A stretch of DNA of 64,000 nt, taken from positions 14,306,001-14,370,000 of the forward strand of contig OZ059895.1 in assembly GCA_964057225.1 (NCBI GenBank). The letters are read 5' to 3'. Made by a program: the position numbers and the translations under genes. The stretch is from Auanema rhodensis (Eukaryota; Nematoda; Chromadorea; Rhabditida; Rhabditidae). How positions within the stretch are numbered: the stretch's first letter is position 1; each line of letters opens with the position of its first letter. The notes under the pieces were generated by a model that saw only the letters and a list, made by a program, of their open reading frames with translations, did no database searches and was not told the DNA's origin. Positions 49,741 through 63,716 of the stretch are shown here, piece after piece.

Positions 49741-51396
49741 CACGCACAGAGATTGCCTCTCCATACTAGATATGTACTATCTGATTTGAACCAGCAGTCA
49801 GTCACACAGCAACAAGATTGTTCTCCTTTCTTAATTCAAAACAGAAAACCCCTTAGAAGCCATTTGACCTGAGTTAACTCGAATCCTTGGCTTGTATGAA
49901 TAGGAACGTAAAATTCACAGAGCAAAGTTACTGTTGATATGAGGTAGTTCTCAGACATCCTGTTGTAACTCAACTACAACTGCGTTAGTCGATATTCTGT
50001 TACAAAGTATTTTAATGAGCTTACTATAAGTTCTGCCTGGCTCAGCAAAGCTTTAAGATTCATCAACCTCGAATGCTGCACCCATCTTGTATGTTACATC
50101 GACCTATAGGAAGGAAAATCATACAAGGTCTTACACTATTGACTTCGGAAAATATTCAATTTGATCCTGTTTCTTTGTTTTTGTTTATTTAGATTTTATT
50201 TAAAATTCATTTTTGTCATAAAAACAAACAAATAAAACCTTTTTTTTTTTGTTTTTTCTCGTAATATTTCGTAGATTTAATTGTTTTTAAAACTTGAAAA
50301 CCCGAATGTTACGTAAATATATGTATAAATTAAATTTTTTTGATTATTCTCCAGAAATAATTGTATTTTCGGTATAAATGTCACATATATATCTTAGATT
50401 TGAAGAAATATATAACAAAATATTTGTGTGATGAAACAACATTGTTGGACGACTGGCTTGAAAGACAATGTTCGTGATGGTCCTCATCATTCCTGAGCAA
50501 CATGAGCTGAAACTCACATTTCCGTGAACTTTCTCAGACATCTCTCAACAACTTTAAGAAACACGGAGTAGAACAGATGCTATATAAAGTAAAAACTCAT
50601 TTATATTACATGAGTTTTTCACATTTTACAAGATTTTTCTATCTTGAACTTCCAGGCTTAACTTACAGGCTTAAGACAGTTTCCATTCAATGTTATCGAA
50701 TAAATTGAAGTTTGTTTATAAGATAAATATCTACCAACGTATCCTTCTGATAATGAAAAGAGTTCAAAGTTTTCTAGCAGTAGAGTGGAGAGAGAGTGAG
50801 AGAGAGAGAGAAAGAGGGAGAGCGAAAAAGAGGGAGAGAGAGCAGAAACACCGACATAATCATTTTCTTATTATCATAAAAATACAGTTCTAATCATATT
50901 CTCAATACAAAGTTTATAAATTAATGTCACAAACACAAAATAAAGAAAAAACTTGAAAAAAGTGTTGTATTGAGCTTAAAAGAGAATTATTAAGAATATA
51001 AGAATTATCTTTCTAAAAGTTTAACTTCATAATATGTTTTGTTTATTTAGCCCTTTTTCCATCCTCCATCATCCATGACTTGGCAATAAAATTGATTTGA
51101 AGTTTGTAAGAATTGCACAACTTTGACATCAATAAACACAAATATTCACATAAATGTATATATCTGTATAATTAAATAATATTTTATAATCTTTTTGATT
51201 TGTAATTGTGAAGATTATATTGTATTCAATGTTTATCATAGTTAACTATATGAAATATTATCAATTAATTATATCACTTATCATTAATATATGTATATAT
51301 TGAATTGCTGATAACATTTTTTTTCGAAAAACTGTTGCGTGGATTGTCTCAATAACTAATATAACTTCAATTGAATATTATTTATTTTACGTATTC
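49741..51396. other. Intergenic region
   Basis: AT-rich, with an imperfect GA-rich patch at about 50790-50850. I see no coding region I can support. Confidence 0.45.
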
Positions 51397-51405
51397 TAGT
51401 TTAAT

Positions 51406-54001
51406 ATGATAATTCTATGGATTATTGGTATAGTTGCTTTCTTCTTGTTTGCTAAAGATCCAGTTCCTCTTCTGAATATCTATAGCCAACCTGGAAAATG
51501 GTATGAATTCATTAGATTTCAAATTTTATATATAATAAAAATTAAATTAACAACAATAAGCAACCGATACGACGATTTTTTTGAAATGAAAATGTTATGA
51601 TAATTCAAAGTTCACGTGATCATCACGTACAATATTATTATTGGATATGCTAATTATAGGTATTGGCTTAAATTCTATTTTATGAAAATAATAATTGGTT
51701 TACGTCAAAGAAAAAGCCGTAAATCTACTAAGAAAGATGATTTGATGAACTCAAATTTTGGTGGAAGTGGTGCAAGAGATATTAATGATTTGGAAAAGAA
51801 GCAATATTTGCCAGAATGCGAAACTGTAAGTTACTATATCGATTTTGATAGTTAGCATGATTAGTATAATTAAGAGCAGAGCAGTTGACGCTGTTTTCTT
51901 TGATGGATCCAATAAGGATGGTTGGTATTTTACAATTGGAACAGCTCAAAGTCGCTTTAATGTTATGAATACGTTTATGGTTCTCAGAATACCGAATGTT
52001 GGAACATACATTCTGGGAGACATGTTAGAGAAAACTATTTGGGGGGTTAGTTACTATTCTCATTATGCATTTAGTTATTATAAAATTTGTTATTTTTTAG
52101 TCCAAAGATACCTTAGATTCATGGACTTCGCGTGGATGGTGTATTACATGTATTGAGCCAATGAAGAAGTGGCAAATCACTTTTGAAGGCATGATTACTC
52201 CATCACCCGGACTGAAAACCTTTACTACCATCGGCAAAGAAGAAAAGCCAGACGATGCCGTTCTCATTCCAGCAAAGTTCAATTTAGAATGGACAAACTT
52301 TGGTATTGTTATATTGATCGTATGAAGTTCACAATACAAAATTTCAGGAGAGTATTTTGATTTCGATTTAGAAGTATCACCAACTGCTATTGCTCATTCA
52401 TTAGCTATTGAGCCATGGAGCAGAGAATTATTCGATAAACTCAAGAAAAGTCACCAAACTCATTATGAACAGGTTAACTATATCGAATATACTATGTCTT
52501 TCTCTAACAAATTCTTATTATAGTTTGGATTTTTGAAAGGAACATTTGAAATTGATGGTAAAGTGTATGAACCAGCTCAGTTAACCAGTATGAGAGATCA
52601 TACTAAAGCTCACTATCGACGCTGGACAGACATTCGAAGGTTGTTTTGATGGAAAATTAAAATTTTTGGGGAATTGTAATATGAATTATAGATATATAAT
52701 GATGATTTACCACTTAGAAGATGGAACATGCATTCATACATCAGTTATATCCATGCCAGAAACTGTTTTTACTCATTTAGAATTCGGATATGTTATAACA
52801 CCGTAAGTTTAAATTTATTTTTCTTTTCAAGACCATATAATAAGTTTAAAAAAATTGAATCCCTCTTACTGTCTTCTTTTACTTCTTCCTGAATCTCTTA
52901 TTAGTTTAAAAGATTTTCTATATATAAGTAAGTTTGTAAGTAAAAGAAGAAAACTTATAATTCATACAACTCTTTCATGTATTTACATCTGATTAATGCT
53001 TTTGGCTACTTAGAAAACGGTTTATAATGATATCATACTTTATTTAAATTTTATATTTCACCCTCAACATAATGACGTCAAAATTAGCTCGTTATGTAAA
53101 ACTTTTTAAGCAAAAGCTTATAAAATGTTTTTCTTTTATTATTTTTTTTGTTAAAAAAAGAAGAAAGATATATTATATGTTGAATGTTATCCAATGAGAT
53201 GACGAATGAAGCTTAAGACAATGTATTATTTATCATAAAATGTGTTTTATGTTTGAAGTTTATTTTGAAAAAAATCAAAATAATTAGGTGAAAAATCATT
53301 AAGAAGTTCGTTTTTTATGACTTTAAATATCATTATATATCGTTTAATATCAGTAAATTGGTTTCTTTCCATTAAACTAACTATATCATATAGTTAATGC
53401 TTATAAAGTTTTTATATATTAGAATATTTAAACTTTTATTTTGCTACATAAAGCGTCGAAGAAATTGTTGTAGCTATTGATCATTAAAGGATGTAAAGCA
53501 TGCTTCTTATCGTTGTGCTACAATGCTCAAGATAAAGCCTTATATAAAACTTTTTTCTGAAGATAAAGCCTGATAGAAAACTTAAAAAATTGATTTTTGC
53601 TTATTTTCAAGAGATCAGAAGAAGTATGCAGTTGATCGTGTCCATTTCCAACTTCCTCATCATGGCGAAGACAAGAATTTCCCATCCAAATTCCATTATT
53701 CATTTAAGGCTGCTCATTTAGAATATGATGTTGAGGTATAGTTTACTATATATAGTTATTTAAACAATATTTTATATTTAATAGGTTAATATCATTGATA
53801 CAGCTTCATTCAAAATGGGATTGGATCTTGCATGCCAGGTAGGATATCGTCATCCTCTTCTTCTTCTTTTAACATTTTTCTTCTATAAACACAAACAAAC
53901 AAACAATGTTTCAGGTTAATGAGAATATGGCTGAGTTTGTTGCCAACGGCATCAAAGGCTATGGATTTGCTGAAGTTGAATATAGAATTTCTCCATATTA
54001 A
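51406..54001 (+). CDS. Membrane-anchored protein, probable DUF7064/7065 (CrtC-like) family, 10 exons
   Basis: Exons: 51406-51500, 51660-51825, 51875-52045, 52101-52302, 52348-52472, 52524-52639, 52692-52802, 53612-53735, 53785-53838, 53915-54001. The phase is continuous: 416 aa. A single hydrophobic N-terminal segment (IILWIIGIVAFFLFA) is followed by a basic stretch. The rest is one beta-rich region: AVDAVFFDGSNKDGWYFTIGTAQ, then GRWTDIRRYIMMIYHLEDG-like segments (RRWTDIRR...YHLEDGTCIH), and a C-terminal GFAEVEYRISPY. This pattern resembles the paired lipocalin-like domains (DUF7064/DUF7065) found in metazoan proteins annotated as PEP-synthase-like. The biochemical role is unknown, and no catalytic motif is evident. 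TTCTAG six bases before the ATG could take SL1. The gene structure is firm and the family call is tentative. Confidence 0.8.
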
Positions 54002-55263
54002 TTACTTAAGATTTGCTATAAATTATTGTAAAAAAAAAAGAAGAAAAATACAAATAAAACAAACATTTTATTTCATTTTTGTTTATTTTTTGTATATAAT
54101 TTGAAAAAAAAAAGATGAAATGAATTAATATTATTATTATTATTATTAAAACTACAAATAAAAATAATAATTATAATAGTTTTACATATAAAGTTAAACA
54201 TATATAATATATATAATATTTGCCTTATTTAGGCGTATACAAAAAAATAGCCCGCGGATTTTATGCCTATACTATATGTACAATTAACCAATTATAACAT
54301 AATTAATCTTTTTTTATTATTATTTAAACTTCAATAATTTCATTTTTTTTTTAAATAAATTTGAAATTTCTCATTGAATGTCTGAAAATTCAAATATAAT
54401 ATGAAGTTATGATGATAAAATAAAGTTTTAAATGTTTTGAGTAGTTTTATAAGTAGAAAAACTATATTTTAATAAATTCTATTAGAAATATCAAATAAAT
54501 TTTATACTTTTTATCGAAAAAAAAGATATAATTAGTCAAACATTTAAGAGAAAAACTTTGAATTATTGAAGTTTAAATGTTAAAAAATCTTTAATTTGCT
54601 ATCAATGGCACTGTATATAGTTTGAAATTTTAAAAAAAAAATTGAAAACGAATATTTGTTAAAATAAAAAAAAATTAATTTGAATAGTAATTGAATGAAA
54701 AAAAAATTTGAAAGAAAAAAAACGGAAAAAAAAACTTTTGTTTCTCAAATTTTTGGGAAGAAAAACAAAAAAACAAAAGAAAACAAAAAAAAAATAATTA
54801 TTATCGTGCTTTTTGAATGGAAGATGGTAAAGTGATAATAGGAACCATATTAGTAATAAGTGAATCTGTAGGCCAATTTTTAATTTTTTTTTTGTTCGAC
54901 AACTGACTACCCAAATGGAAAATGTTTCAGAAGTCGATGATGTACGATGATGCGGAAGAAGATGAAGAAGACGAAGATGATGATAAAGAAGAGGAACTAG
55001 TTATATAGTTAAGCTAGAAGATTATAGTTAAGCTAATTGAAAATGACTATACAGAAGTTCAAGATAAAAGGAAAGATGTGTGTGTGTGTGTGGGTGGCTG
55101 GCTGGCTGGTTGAGGAGGAAGTAGTAGATGAGATGGTAACTGAATGAAATGAAGAGCTGACGTCGTGATGTGGCAAGTAATCGAAAGATCCTGAGAAATA
55201 TGGTAATAGATGATAGAGGTTTATGGTTTTAGAAGAGAAATAGCTTGAAATCACATATAATCA
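54002..55263. other. Tail-to-tail intergenic region
   Basis: Very AT-rich with many A runs, lying between two convergent genes and probably mostly their 3' UTRs. A TG-rich run (near 55078-55110) is the only other repeat. No coding sequence seen. Confidence 0.5.
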
Positions 55264-56320
55264 TTATAAGAAAGTTGGTTCATGTTGTGATAGAAGTCGA
55301 ATATCAACAGATTCTGAGCCATCATCAACAACTTCACTCGGCTGCAACTGATTGTACGCAGAAGATCCATTTATCTGCAAATGAAGTACTAACGTCAAAA
55401 ATCATGTTTTCACGATGATAGGATGAAGAAGAAAAAAATTTAAATATACTATATCATATAGCTAACCTGAGATTTATTATTATTATTATGTGCTGCACTA
55501 TTCGGACTAATATTATTATGATTTGTGTTCGTATAGCAAGTTGTTGCTGGTGTTCTTGATGGCTGTTCTTTGATTTTTTGACCATTTTTACCAGACCTAT
55601 ATTTCTGTTGAAGTTGACTATTCAATGCACCTAAAATAAATGTATATTATATGATAAATAGCCTGCTTAACTATACCATATAATATCCAGTTAACAGCTG
55701 AGTTTGTAAAAGGCAAAGCATGAATGAAATACATAACGTAAACAAAAACTGGAGGAATTGATCCTTCTGAGTTGTCTGAAAACAAATGAAACATAGAGTA
55801 TCGTCTGATGTAGATAGGTAGATAGGTAAGCAGGTAGGAATGAAGGAAGGAAGGAAGAACGACAACACAAGCAGGTGCTGCTTGAAACACTGACTGACCA
55901 GAATTTTCCAGATAAACAGCAAAGACAGTTGCTAGCCAGAATGGTGTCCAGCATATAAAGTAAAAGCAGGCTACAGCTAATGTGTACAATGATATTCTCA
56001 TAAGTGGTATATGAGTTCCCTGAAATATAGACTCATATACTATATACTCTTTATTCTATGTATATATTTAACTAAATATATGATATAGTTAAGAAGAGGT
56101 GAAGCATGCATTTGCTAACTCAGTTCTCGCTTGCTTTTGCAGCTACAGAGGGAAATGGAGAGAAAAACGAAATTTTCTTGATGTCATCATCATCAGAAAG
56201 CTCAAATGAATAATGATGATGATGATGGTGTTACTGCAGCTAGTGCTAATGCTTCTAGTTGTAGTTGGAACATCGAACTATCTTCCTCTCTAGCATCCAT
56301 TAAGCCTCATCACCATGATC

Positions 56321-56352
<32 letters not shown>

Positions 56353-56628
56353 GTGCTTTTAATCTTTCAGAATTACTGTTTTCCAAGCTATATCAAAAGG
56401 AAAAGCATTCTTGATCTTTCATTTCATAACTCCCTTTCCTTTCATTTCTTCTCTCCAACGAGATTTGAATTGCAAAAATCGTTTTTTTTTCTTGAATAGT
56501 TAGTATTCACATCATTTTCGTATTCTATCAATAATAATTTCTATTTTACGTATATTTAACTATATTACTATTCATATATAGTTTAAATAGCATTAAAAGC
56601 GGAAGTTGCCAAACAACACCTACATACC

Positions 56629-56675
<47 letters not shown>

Positions 56676-59035
56676 TCTATCTATCTCTTTCAGATTCACT
56701 CTTAATTGAGATGCTCAGAAGACAATGTTCTAGTTTGTCATTCAAGCTTACCAATAAGAAGACGAGTTAGTACGATGACGTGAATGAATTAAGCTCTGAC
56801 TCTTCGTCAGCTTTCTCACTCTTTCAAGCACTCTTCAATCTCTTCTAATTTCTTTCTATCTAACACCTTTTTAAATCAAAAAATTTTTTTTTCAAAATTT
56901 TCTAATTAGAAAATGTTCAAAACGAACCTTAAATCCACGAGCATGTTGTCGTAATTTAGTTAATAACGTTGTATAAAAGAATGCTATAAGTAATAGTGGA
57001 AGACAATAACACAAAACAAATTGATAGATTGTGAACAATGTGAACATGATTGAATCGATATCTACAGTACACTTCTCTACCATCATACGAGTTAGTGTAT
57101 TAGGTCCTTTAATTATAATTATAAGATTTGTATAGTTAAGTAGTTAGTTAGTTATATACCTGTCATACGTTGAAACATGACCAGTTCACGTGATGTAAAT
57201 GACCAAAGAAGTGGGAAAAGCGTGATGAGTGCATAAGCAGCAAGACCTAGAAACATTGTTTTTTTTTAATTTTAACTATATTATTTGATTATATATATAT
57301 ATATATAGTTAACTGATTTTACCTAAGAGTATTCCGATAGCTACCCGTCGTGATCGAAGATACTTCTTTTGTGGATGACAGACACCAGCATAACGGTCAA
57401 AAGCCATAGCTGTCATAATCAAAGCTGACAGAATTTTGCCGAAATTCTCGAATACAGCATGAAGCTTACAAGGAATAACCCCAAACATCCAGAAACCCAA
57501 AATCTGTAACAGATAGCATTCATTAATAGAAAAATACTCTCTCTATCTGTGTCTCTCTTTCTTTCTTTACGCTAAGAAAGATTTTTGGAATGAATGATAA
57601 ATGAATTTGAAGACATTGTCCTCAATAGATACTTATGTAATTCATATTTCACGTGAATCATCATATCATTCAGGTCAAATACATTCATTTCCGTGTATAC
57701 GCATATGGACGAACAGTTGCATTTCTCACGCTTTTTCCAGAATCTCATCTTCACTTATGTATTCCATTCACTCCGATTATAATATATTTTATTCTTTTAA
57801 ATACCAAAAAATTCAAAAGTACTGCCCCACATAGTTAAGCCAACCTGTCGTCGACGCCGCTCAGCTCCTTCTTCTTCCTCTCACGCGCGCTTTCTCTCGT
57901 TGTGATTTCAGGAACAAAAAAATAAATAAAATAAAAGAATTACCTGATCTATGACCGTAAATGGAAGAGAAAGACATACACCAAAATCAACACATGAAAG
58001 AACTATTACATATAGTAATGTATTATCAATTGTCGTATTTGAAGATCGAACAACATGATATATAGTTGTTAAAACAGCCACATTTCCACATGTACCTATA
58101 TGGACACATTATATATTATTTTATAAATAAAAGTCAATATTTCTATATTATATACTATAAATACAAACAAATAAACAAACAAATAATATAATATATATAG
58201 ATATTTAGATATATTTATAAGCAATTATCTATACCTAAAAGGAATAATAGGAGATAGGATATGGCCATTATCATTACATGTAAATCTTCATGATTCGGTG
58301 GTGGCAGAACATTGTTTACTGTTAAACCAGACTGAAATACAACTAATTATCTTATTGTGCTCTTAACTATATCATATAGATAGATATATATAATATTTGA
58401 ATAAAGAATATAAATATATATAGATATATAGTTAACTTTATAATGTTATAAATGGATTTTTGAATTAAAAAGTATTTTAAAGTATTAATCATAAATGTCT
58501 TTAATTTGCATAAATAGGTTCACGTCTAATATGACGTGATTTACGTCATTATGTTAATTTTATTTTATTATGTAAACGTATAGTAATCGGTTGTTTTTAT
58601 TATAACTATATAACTAACTAACTATCATATCATTTAAATGTTTCCCTTAATCATTCAAGGACTAAATTTCTTTTTTTGAATATTTGCAAAAAAAAAAGTC
58701 TTATGGCGCTTAAAATAAAAAAATTCAGTATAGCTTCTGCGATTTTCAAGAATAATAAAGAAGTAATGTTGGTTAATCTTGCAATATTTCAATTTTATGT
58801 CAAAAATATTTATGCTGACTGGTTATTGGATTGAATGATAAGAAGAAGCTTTCATCATATTCTAGTTTTAACAAATAGTATAGTAATACTAACTATGTGA
58901 ACTATGAGTACATTAACATAGATTATCTTATTATCTTTATGAATAAAGAAACATGTGTTTGTTGTAAGAACTTACGGAATTCATTGGGTACTGCGATGAG
59001 ACGAATTCATCCGTCTCATTGAGAAAGTCGAACAT
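55264..59035 (-). CDS. Rhodopsin-family 7TM receptor, probably for a peptide, 10 exons
   Basis: Exons in coding order: 59035-58976, 58331-58235, 58095-57944, 57503-57323, 57246-57160, 57106-56928, 56019-55899, 55775-55677, 55630-55467, 55374-55264. The phase is continuous: 416 aa. The short N terminus has a glycosylation site (NET). TM1 has GN (GTCGNVAVL) and TM2 has the conserved Asp (LSCVDFGVCLSLPF). A TM3 Cys (PCKLHAVFE) can pair with an extracellular-loop-2 Cys (EKCTVD). DRYAGVCHP ends TM3. TM5 has Pro (YCLPLLLIAFFY) and TM6 has CWTPFW. TM7 reads NSAVNWILYG, so the usual NPxxY Pro is Trp. The tail is Asn/Gln-rich. The overall pattern fits peptide receptors of the somatostatin/allatostatin-C or GnRH-related groups. 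The ligand cannot be told from sequence. All introns except the last few are short. Confidence 0.9.
56319..56352. repeat. (CAT)n triplet repeat
   Basis: About eleven CAT units in a receptor intron. It produces a polyhistidine run in a spurious + strand ORF. Confidence 0.9.
56634..56671. repeat. (CT)n microsatellite
   Basis: Pure CT run in a receptor intron. Confidence 0.93.
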
Positions 59036-60182
59036 GGTTCAGAAGATATCACTAAGTATTCTGATGAAGACGGCAATGGTCGTCGTTGTATGTTTGTGGA
59101 TGAGTCTACCTGGACGTCTTGTTGTTTCTCTTCGTCGTTGGCTTCGTATTCGTCTTTTTTCTCTCTATATCTCTCTCCCTCTCTCTATCTTTCTGACTAT
59201 TGACACGCAGATATAAAGAGAATTAGTTGAGAATTTGATACGTATGAATGAATAATCTGAATGAGAATAAATTTAAATCAAGAAAAAATTATATTGAAAA
59301 TAAAGAAAAATCAATAAAATTAAAACAAAAAAAAACTCAAAACTGAGAGAAAGAGAGATCAATTGAATACACTAGTTTATATAGAATATGTGAGCAATAG
59401 TTATGTATGTGTATGCTGGTTGGTTGGTTGGTTAGTTGGTTAGTTGGTTGGTTAAGCTGTAGTTATAGATGGAGATATATAGGTACATATACTACATACG
59501 TAGTTAACTATATGCATATATACAATGATAGATGTATGTTAATCATTCATATAGTTATTACTATACAAGTTGAAAGCTTCAAACATCATATAAGCAGGTG
59601 ATAATCAGGAAAAGGAAAAACAGAGCAGAGCTTGTATGCTGGTATTATCTATTTACAACATTCAACACACACATACACACACACATCAATAGATATTTCG
59701 GGAGACGAGAACTTGGATGCAACGATGAGTCAAATAAGTCAGCGACGATGTAAGGAGATGAGGGTAAGGCTGATAGAAATCCTGAGGATAAGTTCTCATG
59801 AATAGGTAATGATAGACAGAGTCTTAGCCACATCAGAAATATCATTATTACTGTGCTGTAATGATGCTGTAAGCAGGCTGATGATGAGCTTGTAGTTGAA
59901 ATGTGACTGCCTGAATGGTGGTGCAATGAGAGAAGAGGAAGCAGCATGCGCTGCTGGAAGACAGAGAATTCGTGTAAGGTTCGACATATGAACGACATCA
60001 AGTTTATGTAGTGAAAGATGAATGAGATAAAGGAAGTTAGTAAGGAAGGAGAGCATTTTCATATTCCGAATTCTATCTGTCATGGCTCATTCTCTGCTAT
60101 ATGCATTCACCTCACTCCAGGTATCATCGAAATCTATCCAGTGGATTAATGACATCAACGAACACGAATAGGCAAAAGATAC

Positions 60183-60184
<2 letters not shown>

Positions 60185-60229
<45 letters not shown>
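60185..60229. repeat. (GA)n microsatellite
   Basis: Pure GA run of about 45 bases. Confidence 0.95.
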
Positions 60230-60233
<4 letters not shown>

Positions 60234-61729
60234 AAGAGATAATGAGATAGATGGCAGAAAGCTTAAGAATGGACGTGAAAGCTATAGACGAAGGCAAGGA
60301 AGAAGAAATGTATCTGAATCTACTGAATATGGCTTGCTGAGCACGAACATCATACCAGAATATCTTATAGAAGGTGACAATGAGAGAAGTATGACGTCAT
60401 TCAGTTTGAACTATATTATCGAATAATGGTTTGAATAGTATATTTGGAAGTTGAGGAACTAATTTCCGTCCGAATCACATGTCTTCACCTTTGGTCAAGG
60501 AATGAAATTCGAATGATACAAGACAATGGCAGCCAGTATTGCCATAAAGGAGGAATGCAAGACGTTGTCTGCAACTTCAGATGCTAGAGGTATGCTGTGG
60601 AATGTGTATAAACCAAGAAAGAAAAATAGGAAGAGATTTAGATGAGTTAGAGTTTGAGAGGTGAGAAAAGCTTGAAAGAGATAAGAAAATGTGCGAGAGA
60701 GAGAGGGAGAAGCTACAGTAGGCACTTCAGAAGTGTTATGAAGAAGGGTCGACATTGAATGCTCGATTAAGCTGTTGTCATGAAGCTCTGTGCGTTAATC
60801 CATGACTGATTGAGATGTGAATTAGATGTCGTCCGTAAGACATCGATGCTGAGACGTCGTTGGACACAACGTTTCTTCTTCACCGTCTATTTCGTGGTCG
60901 TTAAATAATCTGGAGGGACAATGAAATCAATTCAAATAAAAAGAGGGAAAACGAAGAAGATAGAAAGGCATAGGTTACGTAAAAGAAGGTGAATCAAGTA
61001 GAGAGAGAGAATTAGAGAGAGGGTGAAAGAGAGAGAAAGAGAGCGAGAGAGGGAGAGAGAGAGAGAAGGGGAGGAGGAAAAACTATAAAAAAAGGAATCA
61101 CATCTACTTCATCATCTGATGTCAGTTTTTTGGTTTGAAGGCGAAAAAAACCTGACTACTATGTAGTTCCTCGTCAACTTCCATATCAGGCTGTTTCTTT
61201 AAATTGTTTGTTCATTGGATTTGTTTTAAAATTCCTTGAAACCAAGTATGAAGAGACGATAGTTGTTGAATATAAAATGAAATTTCATTTACTTTATATG
61301 TTTATAGTTAAAAATAAAAATTAATAATAATAAGATGTAAATGCTGAAAATTTATATAAAGAAGGGAGGTGGAGAGAGAAAGAGAGAGGTAGAGAGAGAG
61401 AAGGATAGGTGAAGTAAGAGTGGTGGAAAAGGTAAAATAACAATGGAAGGTTGAATATGCTAATTATGAAGTTGGATAAGATGATGAAGTTAGCCTGCAA
61501 AAAAGGTTAAACTTGAAATATATTGGAAAAGATTCATGAAGTATATGAAAAGCTGACGAAAAAAAGGAAAAGCTGAAGGTTGAGAGCAACAAACTGAGTG
61601 TTCAATCTATTTCCTTTCTTCCTATACAGCCTATATTATTGGACACAATGCAAAAACAGGCAGAATAACAGCAAAAGAACATTGAGCAGGACGTTTGGAA
61701 GAGAGAGTGTAAATGGAATGTAATTCAGA

Positions 61730-61754
61730 TAGAGAGATAGAGAGAGAGAGAGAT

Positions 61755-61837
<83 letters not shown>

Positions 61838-61838
61838 G
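61730..61838. repeat. (GA)n microsatellite with GATA interruptions
   Basis: Over 100 bases of GA, with a few GATA or GAAA breaks near both ends. Confidence 0.95.
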
Positions 61839-62994
61839 ATATGGAGACTGAGGAAGAGAAGAAGGGAGAAAAAGAGGATAAGGAGGGAGTTTCAGAAAGG
61901 TAATATGGAGCCGAATATAACGAGGAAGTGAGCGAGACAGACAGAGAGAGAGAGAGAGGGGTGAGGTCCTTTTCCTCTGCTTAGTCTTGTTAATGATGAA
62001 GACTAAAGATAAAAATGGTCATTTTCAAAAAGTATTCCATTTCATATTCAAATGAATACGTCTACCCTCCTTTCTTCTTTCGTCTCCTCCCGTGTTCCTT
62101 AAGGAATAATGGAAACTAAAGTTTCAGCTCTCTTCCCTCTATCTCTCTCTCTCTCTTTCTCTCATTTCTTCATAGAACATAGAGAGAGAGAGGAATACCT
62201 TTATCATCTTGTTTGTTAAAATTTCATAACCTCATGTATGATATGATTTTGTGCTTTTAGAATGTAAAATCAAAAAAAAAAGTTGTTTTTCTTTTCATTT
62301 TCATCAAAAAGCTGGAAAAAAAGTTTTAATTAATCAGTTGATTCGGATATCTTTGAAAGAAGTTGAAAAAAGCTGCTGCTGCTCTGTCGTCGTCTGATGT
62401 TAGATCCCATGTCAGATCATAGAGAGCATTGAAATTAAAGTTTTTCCAAAAAATCTTTGAATAGTTAAATATAATATTTTATAATTTAAAATGAAAGTAC
62501 ATATTATATTAAATTCTTTAATAAACTTACTGATTTCATTTTTATTTTTTTTAAAAAAATCTATTAAACCATTTCAGTAATGAACGGAATCACCTGCTTG
62601 TTGTTTGCCATCACATTCTCAATTTCTTCGAAAGAAAAGGCGGAAAAGCAAACTGCTTTCCCACCCCCAACTAGCAATCCCTTAACCCCTTTCCAACTCT
62701 TCCCCACCATCTTTCTCTCTCTCTCTCTCTGTCTGTCTCCTCTCTCTTACCAAACTTAAGTTGTTTCAAACTACAATATTCTTTTAATAATTCCATTAAA
62801 GATAGTTCAAGTAGTTGAAAACAAAGAGAAAAACAATAAAAACGAGTAATATCAGACATCAATATCAATTTGATGTTACGTAAAGTTAAAAGTTAAAGAA
62901 TCGATGAATCGGTTCTTTTCAGCTTTTAATGTGAAAGTTACGTGTAATATACGTGAAATGTTATTTTAGTTGAGTACATTAGAAGATCGGTTGC

Positions 62995-62997
<3 letters not shown>

Positions 62998-63064
<67 letters not shown>
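62998..63064. repeat. (CT)n microsatellite
   Basis: About 67 bases of pure CT, opposite in purine orientation to the neighbouring GA arrays. Confidence 0.95.
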
Positions 63065-63066
<2 letters not shown>

Positions 63067-63643
63067 ATCCACGAACGACGAATTCTTTGATTCCATTCAT
63101 TTAGTAAAATTCAAGAAAGAAAGTACAAAATGAAGACATAAAAACTCTTAATGTTCTTTCAAAATTACGAAAATCAGATCGAAGATGAGCTCCAATTTTA
63201 ATTTTTTTTTGAAGAAAAATTAAAAAAAAAAAAAAGAAAAAGAAGAAGTTTATAAAATGATTTTCATAATATTTGAAATAAAAAAAAAGAAAAATTGTTT
63301 TTATTCAAAGAAATTGTATGAAATATGTGAATAAACTCGTCTTTTGAGAAGATACATTCGAGAGTAAACGACATTTAGCTTTCATAATGAATATTTTGTA
63401 CATTAAAAGTCAAAATTCTTCATTCAGACGTTATCTTAGGGTTCAACTGAATGTCTTTTTTGGTCAATTTCATCTGTTTCTTTCTTCAAAACTTAATACT
63501 AGGAGATTAAGCCTAATTTGCCAGAGGCATTAGTAGTAGAACGATGAAGGTCAATTCGAATGAAATAGATAAGTGATGATGATGATCGAATGGTTTTTAT
63601 GGAAAAAAAACGGAAATAAGATGTAAAGAAAGTGAGAGGGAGT

Positions 63644-63646
<3 letters not shown>

Positions 63647-63716
<70 letters not shown>
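63647..63716. repeat. (GA)n microsatellite
   Basis: About 70 bases of GA with one slip (AAGAGA) near the end. Confidence 0.95.

Noticed and set aside
56206-56499. 97-aa + ORF with a polyhistidine run
   Set aside because: The His run is a CAT microsatellite inside a receptor intron on the other strand.
60495-60755. 86-aa minus-strand ORF upstream of the receptor
   Set aside because: Low-complexity hydrophobic reading of GA-rich DNA. No recognised motif or splice support.
62580-62789. 69-codon + ORF after a TTTCAG with a signal-peptide-like start
   Set aside because: It runs straight into a CT microsatellite and ends soon after. No second exon or family match is visible.
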